DNA of 64,000 nucleotides from NCBI RefSeq assembly GCF_900107695.1, contig NZ_FNQP01000010.1, forward strand, positions 93,158 to 157,157, written 5' to 3'. The position numbers and the translations under genes are program-made. The notes under the pieces were generated by a model. That model saw nothing but the letters and a program-made list of their open reading frames with translations. It did not search any database and was not told the DNA's origin. This document shows positions 1 through 11,822 of this stretch, one piece after another. The DNA is from Thiothrix caldifontis (GTDB lineage: Bacteria; Pseudomonadota; Gammaproteobacteria; Thiotrichales; Thiotrichaceae). Within the stretch, counting starts at the first letter, position 1. The number at the start of each line of letters is the position of its first letter.

Positions 1-990
1 AAAGTTAACGACCAACTCCACCCCCGGAATATCCAAACCCCGTGCGGCAAGGTCAGTCGCAATCAAAGTATTGATAGTGCCTTCCCGGAAGAGAGTCATG
101 ATACGGTTGCGTTCTTTTTGATCCATATCGCCATGTAACACCCCGCAACGTACCCGTTGTGCTTGCAAGACACCGCTCACATTATCGGCTTGTGCGCGGC
201 TATTGGTGAATACCAAGGCTTTAACGAACGTTTCATTCAATAACAACCATGCGAGCAACCGTTGTTTGTGTTCGGTATTATCCGCAATGATGACTTGTTG
301 CTCGATGTTATTATGCTGATCTTGCAGGGTATTTAACCCGATCATTTCCGGCTCGCGTAACACCCGTTCGGCGATTTTAATGATGCCCTCATGATTCAGC
401 GTGGCGGAAAACAGGAGTGTTTGCCGTTGTTTGCTGCACTGTGCTGCAATGGCTTGCAAGTCGTGGCTGAACCCCATGTCCAGCATTCGGTCGGCTTCAT
501 CCAAAATCAGCACGTCTAGGTGGGAAAAGTCTGGGGTTTTTTCTGCCATCAATTCCAGCAAACGTCCAGGCGTGGAAATCACAATTTCAGTATTTTTACG
601 CAACATGTTTTGTTGCACCCGGAAATCAGCCCCGCCGGTGATCAGCCCGACTTGCAAGCCCGTGAATGCCAGCAATTGTTGGCACTGCTGGTAAATTTGC
701 TTGGCTAATTCGCGAGTGGGGACTAGTACCAACGCACGAGTACCGTACTGCTCCGCTGGATTGCTGAGTAAGTGCTGGATTGTCGGTAGTAAAAAGGCGG
801 TGGTTTTACCACTGCCTGTTTCCGCGCTGACCAGCAAATCACAGCGTGTTAAAGCACGGGGTATGGCCGCTGCTTGGACGGCGGTGGGTTGCGTAAAGCC
901 CATTTTTTGCACTGCCTGTAATAAGGGTTCAGCAATGGCAAAATCCGTGAAAGCAGGGGGAGGAGGTTCTGGCGTGAGGGCTGGTTCCAT
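1..990 (-). CDS. DEAD-box ATP-dependent RNA helicase (RhlE-like), 3' end beyond window
   Basis: The minus-strand frame is open from an ATG at 990 to the window edge, giving 330 codons of the N-terminal part. The translation carries the helicase motifs in order: a Q motif (GFTQPTAVQ, near residue 31), Walker A SAETGSGKT, PTRELA, DEAD, SAT, and the domain-2 motif ATDLAARGLDIPG at the very edge. It begins with a short proline-rich leader (MEPALTPEPPPP) before the helicase core. Members of this family unwind short RNA duplexes in ribosome assembly or mRNA decay. The missing C-terminal extension is what separates RhlE, RhlB and SrmB, so the subfamily is left open. A second DEAD-box gene, dbpA, lies at 29-30 kb. 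Confidence 0.93.
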   Translation of the reverse strand, partial: MEPALTPEPPPPAFTDFAIAEPLLQAVQKMGFTQPTAVQAAAIPRALTRCDLLVSAETGSGKTTAFLLPTIQHLLSNPAEQYGTRALVLVPTRELAKQIYQQCQQLLAFTGLQVGLITGGADFRVQQNMLRKNTEIVISTPGRLLELMAEKTPDFSHLDVLILDEADRMLDMGFSHDLQAIAAQCSKQRQTLLFSATLNHEGIIKIAERVLREPEMIGLNTLQDQHNNIEQQVIIADNTEHKQRLLAWLLLNETFVKALVFTNSRAQADNVSGVLQAQRVRCGVLHGDMDQKERNRIMTLFREGTINTLIATDLAARGLDIPGVELVVNF

Positions 991-1041
991 GGTGTGAGGT
1001 GTTTCCTTGAGAATAGCAAGATGGGGGGCATTCTGGCGTTT

Positions 1042-1065
1042 TAGACCGGGTGTTAACCCGGTCTA
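1042..1065. terminator. Perfect 10-bp palindrome between helicase and TRAP receptor genes
   Basis: A 10-bp perfect stem (TAGACCGGGT / ACCCGGTCTA) with a 4-nt loop lies just past the stop codon of the TRAP receptor gene and before the helicase gene, both on the minus strand. There is no T run on either side, so it is not a classical intrinsic terminator. It may stabilise the 3' end of the upstream mRNA or be a dispersed palindromic repeat. Confidence 0.4.
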
Positions 1066-1074
1066 GAGCTGAGC

Positions 1075-2187
1075 TTAGAGTTTTTTGGAAAAAGCGAACT
1101 TGGCGTAGGATTGTTCTGCGACACTGAACCATTGGGCTTGGTTATTACGGAATATTTTCCAGTCGTCGTAGATCTTTTTGAATTTGGGGTTTTTGGCGGA
1201 TTCTTCTTCGTAAGTTTCTACGGTGGCTTTGAAGCAGGCTTCCATGATTTCGTCACTGAACGAGCGTAATTTCACGCCGCTACCCACTAAATTAGCGAGT
1301 GCTTGTGGGTTCAATGCGTCATATTTCGCCTGCATGTCGTTGTGGGCTTGTTGGCAAGCGGCTTCCCACGCGGCTTTGTAAGCATCCGGTAATTTTTCCC
1401 ACTGCTCTTTATTGACGTAGAATGAGAGTTGCGGGCCTGCTTCCCACCAGCCGGGAGTGTAGTAGTTTTTGACGATTTTGGCGAAACCGAGCTTTTCATC
1501 GTCGTAAGGGCCGACCCATTCCGCCGCGTCAATGGTGCCTTTTTCCAGCGCAGGGTAAATCTCGCCACCGGGTAATTGCTGTGGTACGACACCCAGCTTA
1601 CTCAATACGCGCCCTGCAAAGCCACCAACGCGGAATTTTAAGCCTTCCAGATCTTTGACGGTGTTGATTTCTTTGTTGAACCAGCCGCCCATTTGCACGC
1701 CGGTATTGCCGCCCATGAAGTTGACCACATTGTATTCAGCGAAAAGTTCGCGCATCAGTTTCATGCCATTGCCATGCAACATCCATGCGGTTTGCTGGCG
1801 CGAGCTTAGGCCAAAAGGGACGGCACAATCGAAGGCGAGGGCAGGGTCTTTGCCGAAGTAATAGTAAGAGGCTGTGTGACCCGCTTCTACTGTGCCGTTC
1901 TGGATAGCATCCAAGACTTGTAAGCCGGGAACGATTTCGCCTGCTGCAAATACTTTTAGTGTGAATTTGCCCCCCGTGATTTTGGAAAGGGTCGAGGCGA
2001 GTACATCGGATGCGCCGTAAATGGTGTCGAGTGATTTGGGGAAACTGGAGGTTAAACGCCAACTGATGGTGGGTAAATCGCTTGAAGCGGCAGCTTTGGT
2101 AGTCTCGTCCGCTAATAGGGTGGCTGGTACAGCGGCTAAAGCAACGGTGCTGGCAGCAGCGTGCTTGAAGAATGAACGGCGTTCCAT
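1075..2187 (-). CDS. TRAP transporter solute-binding protein, TakP/DctP family
   Basis: Periplasmic receptor of a tripartite ATP-independent transporter, 370 aa from the chosen start. The ATG at 2187 is preceded by a good GAGGAG ribosome-binding site; an upstream in-frame start lacks one. The N-terminus has a Tat-type signal (ERRSFFK, then a hydrophobic Ala-rich stretch ending TLLADE). The body follows the 2-keto-acid receptor TakP closely from memory: WRLTSSFPKSLDTIYG, FAAGE, GNTGVQMGGWF, RVGGFAGRV, TEWVGPYDDEKLGF-like (here AEWVGPYDDEKLGF) and YTPGWWE, so an alpha-keto acid such as pyruvate is the likely ligand. No dctQ or dctM membrane subunit is nearby, so it must work with a permease encoded elsewhere or act alone. 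It is divergent from argG. Confidence 0.9.
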   Translation of the reverse strand: MERRSFFKHAAASTVALAAVPATLLADETTKAAASSDLPTISWRLTSSFPKSLDTIYGASDVLASTLSKITGGKFTLKVFAAGEIVPGLQVLDAIQNGTVEAGHTASYYYFGKDPALAFDCAVPFGLSSRQQTAWMLHGNGMKLMRELFAEYNVVNFMGGNTGVQMGGWFNKEINTVKDLEGLKFRVGGFAGRVLSKLGVVPQQLPGGEIYPALEKGTIDAAEWVGPYDDEKLGFAKIVKNYYTPGWWEAGPQLSFYVNKEQWEKLPDAYKAAWEAACQQAHNDMQAKYDALNPQALANLVGSGVKLRSFSDEIMEACFKATVETYEEESAKNPKFKKIYDDWKIFRNNQAQWFSVAEQSYAKFAFSKKL

Positions 2188-2211
2188 AGGTTCTCCTCTT
2201 TCTCGTTTGTA

Positions 2212-2240
2212 GTGCAAGGCGTGAGTGTAGCGCATATAAT
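2212..2240 (+). promoter_or_regulatory. Putative sigma-70 promoter of argG
   Basis: A perfect -10 TATAAT lies at 2235-2240, with a weak -35 (GTGCAA) 17 nt upstream. Transcription would begin near 2247, leaving a leader of about 30 nt before the argG ATG. It sits in the 90-nt space between divergent argG and the TRAP receptor gene. No ARG-box was convincingly seen. Confidence 0.5.
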
Positions 2241-2277
2241 GCGCGGTTTCGATTACCACAACGGGAACACTTAAAAC

Positions 2278-3498
2278 ATGGCACAATCTGTCAAAAAAGT
2301 CGTGTTAGCCTACTCCGGCGGCTTGGATACCTCCATCATCGTGCGGTGGCTGCAAGAAAATTACGGGTGCGAAATCGTCACCTTTACTGCCGACATTGGT
2401 CAGGGCGAAGAAGTCGAGCCAGCCCGCTCCAAAGCTTTGGCAATGGGCATCAAGCCGGAAGAAATCTTCATCGAAGACCTGCGCGAAGAATTCGTGCGCG
2501 ACTACGTGTTCCCGATGTTCCGCGCTAATACCATTTACGAAGGCGAATACCTGTTGGGTACATCCATCGCCCGCCCGTTGATCGCTAAACGCCTGATTGA
2601 AATCGCCAATGAAACCGGTGCAGATGCCATTTCCCACGGTGCGACCGGCAAGGGCAACGACCAAGTGCGCTTTGAGCTTGGTGCGTATGCGCTGAAACCG
2701 GGTGTCAAAGTGATTGCCCCTTGGCGCGAATGGGACATGAATTCCCGTGAAGCCCTGATGCAGTACGCTGAAAAGCACAATATTCCGGTTGATTTCAAGA
2801 AAGCGGGCAAGAAATCCCCGTACTCAATGGATGCCAACCTGCTGCACATCTCCTACGAAGGCGGTCCGTTGGAAGACCCTTGGTTTGAAGCCGAAGAGGA
2901 TATGTGGCGTTGGAGCGTTTCCCCCGAAACTGCACCTGACAAGCCCACTTATGTCGAAATCACCTTCCAAGGCGGCGACCCAGTAGCACTGGATGGGCAA
3001 TGTATGCCAGCCTCTGCCATCCTCGAAACCCTTAACAAATTGGGTGGCGCGAACGGTATCGGGCGTCTGGATTTGGTGGAAAACCGCTACGTCGGCATGA
3101 AATCACGCGGCTGCTACGAAACCCCCGGCGGCACGATTTTGTTGCCTGCGCACCGTGCGATTGAATCCCTCACGCTCGACCGCGAAGTCGCCCACCTGAA
3201 AGACAGCCTGATGCCCAAGTACGCCGAACTGGTTTACAACGGCTACTGGTGGAGTCCTGAGCGCAAGATGATGCAGCAAATGATTGACGCATCCCAAGCT
3301 TTCGTTAACGGCACGGTGCGCATGAAGTTGTACAAAGGTGCTGCAACCGTTGCCGGTCGTAAATCTGACGATAGCCTGTTTGATGCACGTATTGCCACGT
3401 TTGACGATGACGGCGGCGCTTACAACCAAAAAGATGCGGAAGGTTTCATCAAGCTGAATGCGCTGCGGATGCGAATTGCTGCGGTCAAGGGTCGTTAA
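2278..3498 (+). CDS. argG: Argininosuccinate synthase
   Basis: ArgG joins citrulline and aspartate using ATP to make argininosuccinate, the penultimate step of arginine synthesis, in the cytosol. The 406-aa length matches the short bacterial type. The N-terminal nucleotide motif AYSGGLDTS is at residues 11-19, followed by [15 protein letters not shown] and the citrulline/aspartate-binding stretch around [17 protein letters not shown]. slyX begins six bases after the stop, so argG-slyX-rsmJ are probably co-transcribed. argB, another arginine gene, is at 21-22 kb, but no other arg genes are close. Confidence 0.97.
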   Translation: MAQSVKKVVLAYSGGLDTSIIVRWLQENYGCEIVTFTADIGQGEEVEPARSKALAMGIKPEEIFIEDLREEFVRDYVFPMFRANTIYEGEYLLGTSIARPLIAKRLIEIANETGADAISHGATGKGNDQVRFELGAYALKPGVKVIAPWREWDMNSREALMQYAEKHNIPVDFKKAGKKSPYSMDANLLHISYEGGPLEDPWFEAEEDMWRWSVSPETAPDKPTYVEITFQGGDPVALDGQCMPASAILETLNKLGGANGIGRLDLVENRYVGMKSRGCYETPGGTILLPAHRAIESLTLDREVAHLKDSLMPKYAELVYNGYWWSPERKMMQQMIDASQAFVNGTVRMKLYKGAATVAGRKSDDSLFDARIATFDDDGGAYNQKDAEGFIKLNALRMRIAAVKGR

Positions 3499-3504
3499 TT
3501 CCTG

Positions 3505-3708
3505 ATGGAAGCACGCTTGGAAAAACTGGAGCTCCTGTTCATGGAACAGGAGCAAATGCTGGAAACCTTGAGCCATCAGCTTTACCTGCAACAAAAAGAC
3601 ATCGCCTCGGCGTTGCTGGAAATTGAACGGCTGAATGAAAAGCTCAAAACGCTCACGCCATCGGCTGTCGGTAATCAAGCCGATGAACCCCCACCCCCGC
3701 ATTATTGA
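3505..3708 (+). CDS. slyX: SlyX family coiled-coil protein
   Basis: A 67-aa protein, almost entirely an acidic/leucine-rich coiled coil (LEKLELLFMEQEQMLETL and on), ending in the proline-rich PPPPHY tail typical of SlyX. The function of SlyX is not established. It starts six bases after argG, and its TGA overlaps the ATG of rsmJ in the string TGATG, which points to translational coupling. Confidence 0.88.
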   Translation: MEARLEKLELLFMEQEQMLETLSHQLYLQQKDIASALLEIERLNEKLKTLTPSAVGNQADEPPPPHY

Positions 3709-4409
3709 TGCCTGAGCGCTATCAACTGGTGCAAACCCCTGCACGACTGGAATTGCACGACACCCACGGCCCCAAAGTGGGTGCGGTGTACGTTGATTTT
3801 GTGGAAGGCAAAGCCCAACACCGCCGCAAGTTCGGTGGTGGTAAGGGGCAGGACATTGCTAAAGCGATTGGCTTACACAAATTCAAACACCCCTACGTTA
3901 TTGATGCGACTGCGGGATTAGGGCGTGAATCTTTTGTGCTGGCAACCTTGGGATGCACAGTAATTTTACTGGAGCGTTCCCCAATTGTTTATGCTTTGCT
4001 GGCTGATGGTTTGCAACGTGCGCTTGCGAGTGATGATGCTGAATCAGTGGCGATTGCCTCGCGAATGACCTTGCATCAGGCAGACGCGCTCGCGTGGCTG
4101 AAAACAGTCAGTGCTGATGCGTTGCCTGATGTAGTTTACCTCGATCCTATGTTCCCAGAGCGACAAAAATCGGCCTTGGTGCAGAAAGAGATGCGATTTT
4201 TCCATGCAGTCGTGGGTGCAGATGAAGATAGCGATGCGTTGCTTGAGTTGGCAATCCAGCAGGCAACACGTCGTGTGGTGGTGAAACGCCCACGTCATGC
4301 CCCTGAGTTACAAGGTATTAAGCCTGCCTTTGTTATTGCTGGGAAAGCAGTGCGCTACGATGTCTACTTAGGCAAAGCAACTGCGCAAGAACACGCTCAT
4401 CAGGAATAA
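3708..4409 (+). CDS. rsmJ: 16S rRNA (guanine1516-N2)-methyltransferase RsmJ
   Basis: SAM-dependent methyltransferase that modifies G1516 of 16S rRNA in the small subunit (E. coli YhiQ family). The ATG at 3708 overlaps the slyX stop; a TTG one codon earlier is ignored. The chain is 233 aa. Visible motifs are GGGKGQDIAKAIG (residues 43-55), the SAM-binding DATAGLG (66-72), an acidic LLERSP after the second strand, and the catalytic DPMFP (146-150). The C-terminal KRPRHAPEL and RYDVYLG blocks also match the family. It is the last gene of the argG-slyX-rsmJ unit. Confidence 0.93.
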   Translation: MPERYQLVQTPARLELHDTHGPKVGAVYVDFVEGKAQHRRKFGGGKGQDIAKAIGLHKFKHPYVIDATAGLGRESFVLATLGCTVILLERSPIVYALLADGLQRALASDDAESVAIASRMTLHQADALAWLKTVSADALPDVVYLDPMFPERQKSALVQKEMRFFHAVVGADEDSDALLELAIQQATRRVVVKRPRHAPELQGIKPAFVIAGKAVRYDVYLGKATAQEHAHQE

Positions 4410-4489
4410 AATACCGAACCATGCCATGATTCTGAGAATGACGCGGTATAATTGACGTTTTTCATGTGTATTCATAAGGTCATTAAGTT

Positions 4490-4879
4490 GTGGAAAGGAA
4501 TCATTTTCTGCTAATCGCTAGTGTGTCAGGAATGCTCGCAGTCATACTGGGGGCATTTGGTGCGCACGGTCTGGAAAAATTAGTCGATGCTAAGATGTTG
4601 CAACGTTTTCATACCGGTGTCGAATACCAGTTCTATCATTCATTGGCATTATTATTGATTAGTATTTTATATTATTTTATAAGAAATAAGTATATGGCTT
4701 ATGCCAGTTATGCATTTCTGTTAGGTATGATTTTGTTCTCTGGGAGCCTCTATCTCTATGTTTTGACAGATATCAAAGGGTTTGTATTAGTGACTCCCTT
4801 TGGTGGTCTTAGCTTCATTATAGGATGGGGGCTGCTGGCTTTTTCTGCTAAAAACGGGATGCATTCAGAAAAAATATAA
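4490..4879 (+). CDS. DUF423 family small membrane protein (YgdD-like)
   Basis: A 129-aa inner-membrane protein with four predicted hydrophobic segments. The N-terminal GAFGAHGLEK and the following FHTGVEYQFYHSLALL are the hallmark of DUF423. The start is GTG, preceded by a TAAGG element at about 4476; no ATG is better placed. The family has no settled function. It stands alone, followed by an AT-rich spacer of about 135 nt. Confidence 0.87.
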   Translation: MERNHFLLIASVSGMLAVILGAFGAHGLEKLVDAKMLQRFHTGVEYQFYHSLALLLISILYYFIRNKYMAYASYAFLLGMILFSGSLYLYVLTDIKGFVLVTPFGGLSFIIGWGLLAFSAKNGMHSEKI

Positions 4880-5015
4880 GATAAATTTATTTCTTATTGC
4901 CATTAATTGAGTTAAGATTTTTCAAGGATGGATGCTGGTATAGTGGGTGTTACAACAAAATGCATAAGCAAGCCCTGTACTAACTAGCTAATTTTAGTTA
5001 GGTTATTCTTGGAAT

Positions 5016-5774
5016 ATGACCATGAGTTATACACCATTTAAATTCTTCGGTAAAAATGCGCGTGGACGTGATTTTGTTGTGGGTGACATTCACGGCTCTT
5101 TTTCAGCCTTGGAATGTTTATTGCAGCGGATTAACTTTAACCCAGAGGCTGATCGCGTTTTCTCGGTAGGGGATTTGATTGATCGTGGTGGCGAATCACA
5201 TCGCGTCATCGAGTTTCTCAATCATGATTGGTTTCATGCGATTATGGGGAATCATGAGCGCATGTTGCTGGATTCGGAATACAATGCAGCGGTGTTAGAA
5301 AACTGGACGCGCTATAACGGTGGGGCTTGGTGGAAGCGTGTCCCGGAACATATTCGCCCGCGTATTCGTAAGGTGTTAGGGCAATTACCTCTTGCTTTTG
5401 AAGTATCAACTGCAAATGGCCATATTGGAATTGTCCACGCTGATATTCCTACCGGCATCCCTTGGCATCAGTTTGTGCGTTCACTGGAGTCTGACCCTGA
5501 TATGGAGGAGTACGCGCTGTGGTCGCGTAATCGTTACAAGCATTTTAAAATGCTAGGGCGTACTGTTCCCGTCGAGGGCATTGATTTGGTGGTATTTGGG
5601 CACACGCCGATGAGTCAACCATTACACACCGCTAACTTCTATTACATTGATACGGGGGCAGCGTTGCTGGACGACAAAGCATTAGGGAAATTAACGCTGT
5701 TGCAAATTCATCCAGTTATGGAATTACACCAATTAAATGTGCGCACTGAAGCAGAGGTGCACATCCTGGTGTGA
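5016..5774 (+). CDS. Metallophosphoesterase, PrpA/lambda-type serine/threonine phosphatase
   Basis: A 252-aa cytosolic phosphatase of the PPP fold. The metal-binding motifs are intact: GDIHG (23-27), GDLIDRGGES (52-61), GNHE (78-81), a His in VHADIPTG and a final VFGHTPM. This matches E. coli PrpA/PrpB and phage lambda phosphatase in length and order. These enzymes act on phospho-Ser/Thr/His proteins, or in some branches on nucleotide substrates, so the target is unknown. Two in-frame ATGs (5016 and 5022) are possible; the second has better spacing from CTTGGA. An intrinsic terminator follows. Confidence 0.88.
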   Translation: MTMSYTPFKFFGKNARGRDFVVGDIHGSFSALECLLQRINFNPEADRVFSVGDLIDRGGESHRVIEFLNHDWFHAIMGNHERMLLDSEYNAAVLENWTRYNGGAWWKRVPEHIRPRIRKVLGQLPLAFEVSTANGHIGIVHADIPTGIPWHQFVRSLESDPDMEEYALWSRNRYKHFKMLGRTVPVEGIDLVVFGHTPMSQPLHTANFYYIDTGAALLDDKALGKLTLLQIHPVMELHQLNVRTEAEVHILV

Positions 5775-5794
5775 ATATTTCGGGACGCATAACA

Positions 5795-5826
5795 AAAAGG
5801 GCGACTAAATGTTCGCCCTTTTTTAT
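5795..5826 (+). terminator. Intrinsic terminator after the phosphatase gene
   Basis: A stem GGGCGA/TCGCCC extended by an A run and a T run (AAAAA...TTTTTT) closes the phosphatase gene about 20 nt after its stop. Since A and T runs flank the stem on both sides, it could also stop iscR transcription arriving from the right. Confidence 0.85.
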
Positions 5827-5854
5827 TTTCACAACCCGCATGTGCAATTACCTA

Positions 5855-6358
5855 TTAGCAACTAGCGTTTGCAATTGCGCCAATCGTTGGGCGGGGTGGG
5901 AACATGGTGGCTATGCGGCTGGCAATGGTGTCTTGGCGGCGCGAGACTTCCCGAATTTCTGGTCGATTAATAAAACTCGCCAGTGTGAGGTTATCAAGGA
6001 ACTCATACAAGCGCCCGCTTAAATCTTCCCATAATTGATGCGTTAGGCATTTTTCACCGCCGTGGCAATCTTTACTACCAAGGCAACGGGTTACGTCAAT
6101 ATTTTCGTCTACCGCATTAATAATTTCGGCGATACTAATCTGACTCGCAGGACGCCCTAACCGATAACCACCACCAGGGCCGCGCACCCCTTCGACTAAA
6201 CCTTCTTTACGCAGCTTAGCAAACAACTGCTCAAGGTAGGACAAAGAAATACCTTGGCATTGTGAAATATCTGCCAGCGTAACGGGGCCTTGATGATCAT
6301 GAATGGCTAAATCCATCATGGCAGTGACCGCATACCGGCCTTTCGTTGACAGTTTCAT
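5855..6358 (-). CDS. iscR: Rrf2-family Fe-S sensor regulator IscR
   Basis: A 167-aa winged-helix repressor/activator that binds a [2Fe-2S] cluster and adjusts Fe-S assembly genes. The N-terminus [18 protein letters not shown] is typical of IscR. The cluster ligands are at the same positions as in E. coli: C92, C98, C104 and H107 (within [17 protein letters not shown]). The usual downstream partners iscS, iscU and iscA are absent; the gene is convergent with the phosphatase gene and has its own promoter. It may therefore act on an isc or suf operon elsewhere. A related Rrf2 sensor is a less likely alternative given the ligand spacing. Confidence 0.92.
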   Translation of the reverse strand: MKLSTKGRYAVTAMMDLAIHDHQGPVTLADISQCQGISLSYLEQLFAKLRKEGLVEGVRGPGGGYRLGRPASQISIAEIINAVDENIDVTRCLGSKDCHGGEKCLTHQLWEDLSGRLYEFLDNLTLASFINRPEIREVSRRQDTIASRIATMFPPRPTIGAIANASC

Positions 6359-6414
6359 TGAGTGTACTCCTTAGCAGTATAACTGCGTTTTAATTCCTGA
6401 CTGGATTACTCAGC

Positions 6415-6443
6415 ATTTTAAATAAACCTAGTATTGTAGTCAA
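6415..6443 (-). promoter_or_regulatory. Strong sigma-70-like promoter of iscR
   Basis: On the minus strand, TTGACT (6438-6443) and TAAAAT (6415-6420) are spaced by exactly 17 nt, about 56 nt ahead of the iscR start. The region overlapping the -35 (GACTACAATACTAG) loosely resembles one half of a type 1 IscR operator, which would fit autoregulation, but the match is degenerate. Confidence 0.65.
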
Positions 6444-6555
6444 GAATATTTGCATATTTAAGTTGTACAATATGTAAATTTCTTGAATGGATAGAGTATA
6501 GATGTACAATTTTTCAAATGCAAAACCTATACATTGTTATTGTGTGGTGTTGACC

Positions 6556-7005
6556 CTAGGCAAAAGAATGTCCTTGTCTGCGTAAGTAATTTGTCCATTT
6601 GTATAAAAAACGGTTCATTTTCCAGCGACATAACAACATGGTGTCTAAGTCTTTGTTCCAATAATGTACAGTTTCTTCGGTGAGTCGGCAGCGATGACTC
6701 AGCACTTCTGCCTGCCGTGAGTCATGGTAAATCCGAATCAGTATATCGGGGCGGTTATCTTTCGCATGGCGACCTTCTTCAAACAAGTAAGTCAACATCA
6801 AGGTTGTGGTATGAATGGTGTGATCCGTAATGATGAGTGATACGGGAATACCACCAGCCACCCTTGATACTATTCTTTTCGGTAATATACGGATGTCGCC
6901 GCACAATAGACGCAGTTGGATATAATTTATTTCGTACATTTCCATCAGTGCCGCGAAAGATTTTGGGCGAGGTGAGAAGGTGGCGGGTTGTTCTTTGACT
7001 AACAT
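6556..7005 (-). CDS. DUF1249 family protein (YqiB-like)
   Basis: A 149-aa cytosolic protein of the DUF1249 family. Recognisable parts are the N-terminal MEMYEINYIQLRLL, the central RIYHDSRQAEVLS and the C-terminal KWTNYLRRQGHSF, the last matching the family's conserved WL-x-Y-L-x-x-G-H ending. The function is unknown; in other proteobacteria the gene lies near cpdA, nudF or tolC, none of which is here. It lies upstream of iscR on the same strand but is separated from it by a promoter region. Confidence 0.8.
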   Translation of the reverse strand: MLVKEQPATFSPRPKSFAALMEMYEINYIQLRLLCGDIRILPKRIVSRVAGGIPVSLIITDHTIHTTTLMLTYLFEEGRHAKDNRPDILIRIYHDSRQAEVLSHRCRLTEETVHYWNKDLDTMLLCRWKMNRFLYKWTNYLRRQGHSFA

Positions 7006-7069
7006 AAATCCATAATGAGTGCGTGATTTGTGCGGCTGCGATGCTGTGCAGATGAAACCATGATCCTAA

Positions 7070-9857
<2,788 letters not shown>

Positions 9858-9860
9858 GAA

Positions 9861-10901
9861 TTACTCCATCGTAATCAGGGCGCTATTTGCCACAGGTTCG
9901 CGCAAGTAGCCGATGGGTTGTAAGTTCATGCCAGCCTGTCGGCTCACGGCTAAGAACTCTATCTCCCCTTCAGGCGCAACCGCCACCAGCAAGCCGCCGC
10001 TGGTTTGGGGGTCGCAGAGGATTTGCCGCTGACGTTCTGTCATTGCACCGAGTGCGTAGCCGTAGCTGTCGAAATTGCGTTGCGCCCCACCCGGTGAGCA
10101 ATCCAGTTCCAGATAGTGCGGAATGTGTGGCAACACTGGCACTTGGTCGAACTGAATGACGGCTTGCAAGCCACTGCCTTCGCACATTTCGCGCAAATGC
10201 CCGCCCAGCCCGAAGCCGGTGACATCGGTTAGAGCCGTGACGGCTGGCATTTCGCCGAATTGTGCGCCGATGCTGTTCAGTTGGCACATGGTGTCGATGG
10301 CGAGATTGCGGTGTTCGGGCAAGAGCACTTTGCGTTTTTGTGCGGTAGTGAGAATACCAATACCGAGTGGTTTGGTGAGGTACAGCTTGCAACCGGCTTG
10401 CGCGGTGCTGTTTTGCTTGAGGTGGCGGGTTTGCACAATGCCCGTGACCGCCAAGCCGAAAATGGGTTCGGGTGCGTCAATGCTGTGACCGCCTGCGAGG
10501 GGAATACCGGCATCCTGACAGGCTTTGCGCCCACCTTCAACCACTTCACGCCCCACTTCTGGTGGCAATTTGTCGAGCGGCCAGCCAAAAATTGCAATCG
10601 CCATAATGGGCTTGCCGCCCATGGCGTACACGTCGCTGATGGCATTGGTGGCTGCAATGCGCCCAAACGTAAACGGGTCATCCACAATCGGCATGAAAAA
10701 ATCGGTGGTGCTGATGACGGCAGTGCCATTGCCCAGATCGTAAACGGCAGCATCATCGCGGGAACTGTTGCCGACCAGCAGGGCATCGCAGACATCTGGC
10801 GGTAATTGGCTGTGCAAAATCACATCGAGGACAGCGGGGGCGATTTTGCAACCACAGCCTGAGCCGTGGCTGTATTCGGTCATGCGGATGGGGGTATCCA
10901 T
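9861..10901 (-). CDS. selD: Selenide, water dikinase (selenophosphate synthetase)
   Basis: Makes selenophosphate from selenide and ATP. The 346-aa chain has the catalytic motif SGCGCK with C16 and K19, so this is the cysteine form and not a selenoprotein. AIR-synthase-type motifs follow: [34 protein letters not shown] and AGGHSID. selA and selB are not in the window, while mnmH is directly downstream, so the selenophosphate made here can at least serve tRNA selenation. A 60-bp gap separates it from oppC on the same strand. Confidence 0.96.
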   Translation of the reverse strand: MDTPIRMTEYSHGSGCGCKIAPAVLDVILHSQLPPDVCDALLVGNSSRDDAAVYDLGNGTAVISTTDFFMPIVDDPFTFGRIAATNAISDVYAMGGKPIMAIAIFGWPLDKLPPEVGREVVEGGRKACQDAGIPLAGGHSIDAPEPIFGLAVTGIVQTRHLKQNSTAQAGCKLYLTKPLGIGILTTAQKRKVLLPEHRNLAIDTMCQLNSIGAQFGEMPAVTALTDVTGFGLGGHLREMCEGSGLQAVIQFDQVPVLPHIPHYLELDCSPGGAQRNFDSYGYALGAMTERQRQILCDPQTSGGLLVAVAPEGEIEFLAVSRQAGMNLQPIGYLREPVANSALITME

Positions 10902-10961
10902 GCAGGGAATCCTTGGCTAAGCAAAGGGGGGAATCATACTGGAAAGTGAGGCATGACGCGA

Positions 10962-11822
10962 TTAGGTGCTTTTCGGATCCAAGGCATCCCGCAGCCCATC
11001 CCCCAGAAAATTGAGGCAAAACAAGGTTACTGCCAGAAATCCTGCCGGGAATAGCAACATCCACGGTGCAGTTTCCATTTGCGCGGCCCCTTCCGCAATC
11101 AGTACTCCCCAACTGGTTAAGGGTTCCTGTACCCCCAGCCCTAAAAAGCTGAGGAACGATTCAAACAAAATCACCTGCGGCACGGTTAGGGTGGCATACA
11201 CGATCACTGATCCCAAGGTATTTGGCACAATATGACGCCGGATAATCCCGAAATGGCTCACGCCACATACCCGTGCGGCTTCCACAAACGCCCGCCCTTT
11301 TAACGACAACGCTTGTCCGCGTACAATCCGTGCCATGGTAAGCCACTCTACCGCCCCAATTGCCACGAAAATCAGGAAGATGCTGCGCCCAAAATACACC
11401 ATCAGCAAAATCACAAAAAACATAAAGGGCAGGGCATACAGCACATCCACCAAGCGCATCATCAGGGCATCGGTACGCCCACCCAGATAGCCTGCGGTTG
11501 CGCCATACAATACCCCGATCAATAAACTCACGGCGGTGGCAGCTAAGCCGACCATCAGCGAAATTTGCCCCCCAATCAGGGTACGCACGAACAAATCACG
11601 CCCATTGGCATCCGTACCGAACCAGAATCCTTGTTCCGCATTGGGGGGAATACCCATACTGTCCCAGTAAATCTCATCGTAAGGGTGTGGGCTAAACAAC
11701 GGCCCCAACACGCACAACAAGCCAATCGCGAGCAACACCACCGCACTGCCTACTGCCATTTTATTGCGCCGTAAACGCCGTAAGGCTTTGTTCCACAACC
11801 CTTGGTTGAACGGCTTAGTCAT
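10962..11822 (-). CDS. oppC: Oligopeptide ABC transporter permease OppC-like
   Basis: A 286-aa inner-membrane permease of the DppC/OppC type. It has a short cytosolic N-terminus (KALRRLRRNK), one TM segment, a periplasmic loop with FGTDANGRDLF typical of OppC, then the five-helix core with an EAA loop (VEAARVCGVSHFGIIRRHI). It overlaps oppB by 8 bp, so the two are translationally coupled. The ATPase genes oppD and oppF that usually follow are missing; selD comes next. The subunits must be supplied from another locus for transport to work. Confidence 0.92.
   Translation of the reverse strand: MTKPFNQGLWNKALRRLRRNKMAVGSAVVLLAIGLLCVLGPLFSPHPYDEIYWDSMGIPPNAEQGFWFGTDANGRDLFVRTLIGGQISLMVGLAATAVSLLIGVLYGATAGYLGGRTDALMMRLVDVLYALPFMFFVILLMVYFGRSIFLIFVAIGAVEWLTMARIVRGQALSLKGRAFVEAARVCGVSHFGIIRRHIVPNTLGSVIVYATLTVPQVILFESFLSFLGLGVQEPLTSWGVLIAEGAAQMETAPWMLLFPAGFLAVTLFCLNFLGDGLRDALDPKST

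Noticed and set aside
1736..2284. 182-aa minus-strand frame overlapping the TRAP receptor gene
   Set aside because: Same strand but shifted frame; no family features and no ribosome-binding site, while the TRAP receptor frame has both.
3103..3744. 213-aa minus-strand frame opposite argG and slyX
   Set aside because: Antisense to highly conserved genes; composition reflects their codon structure.
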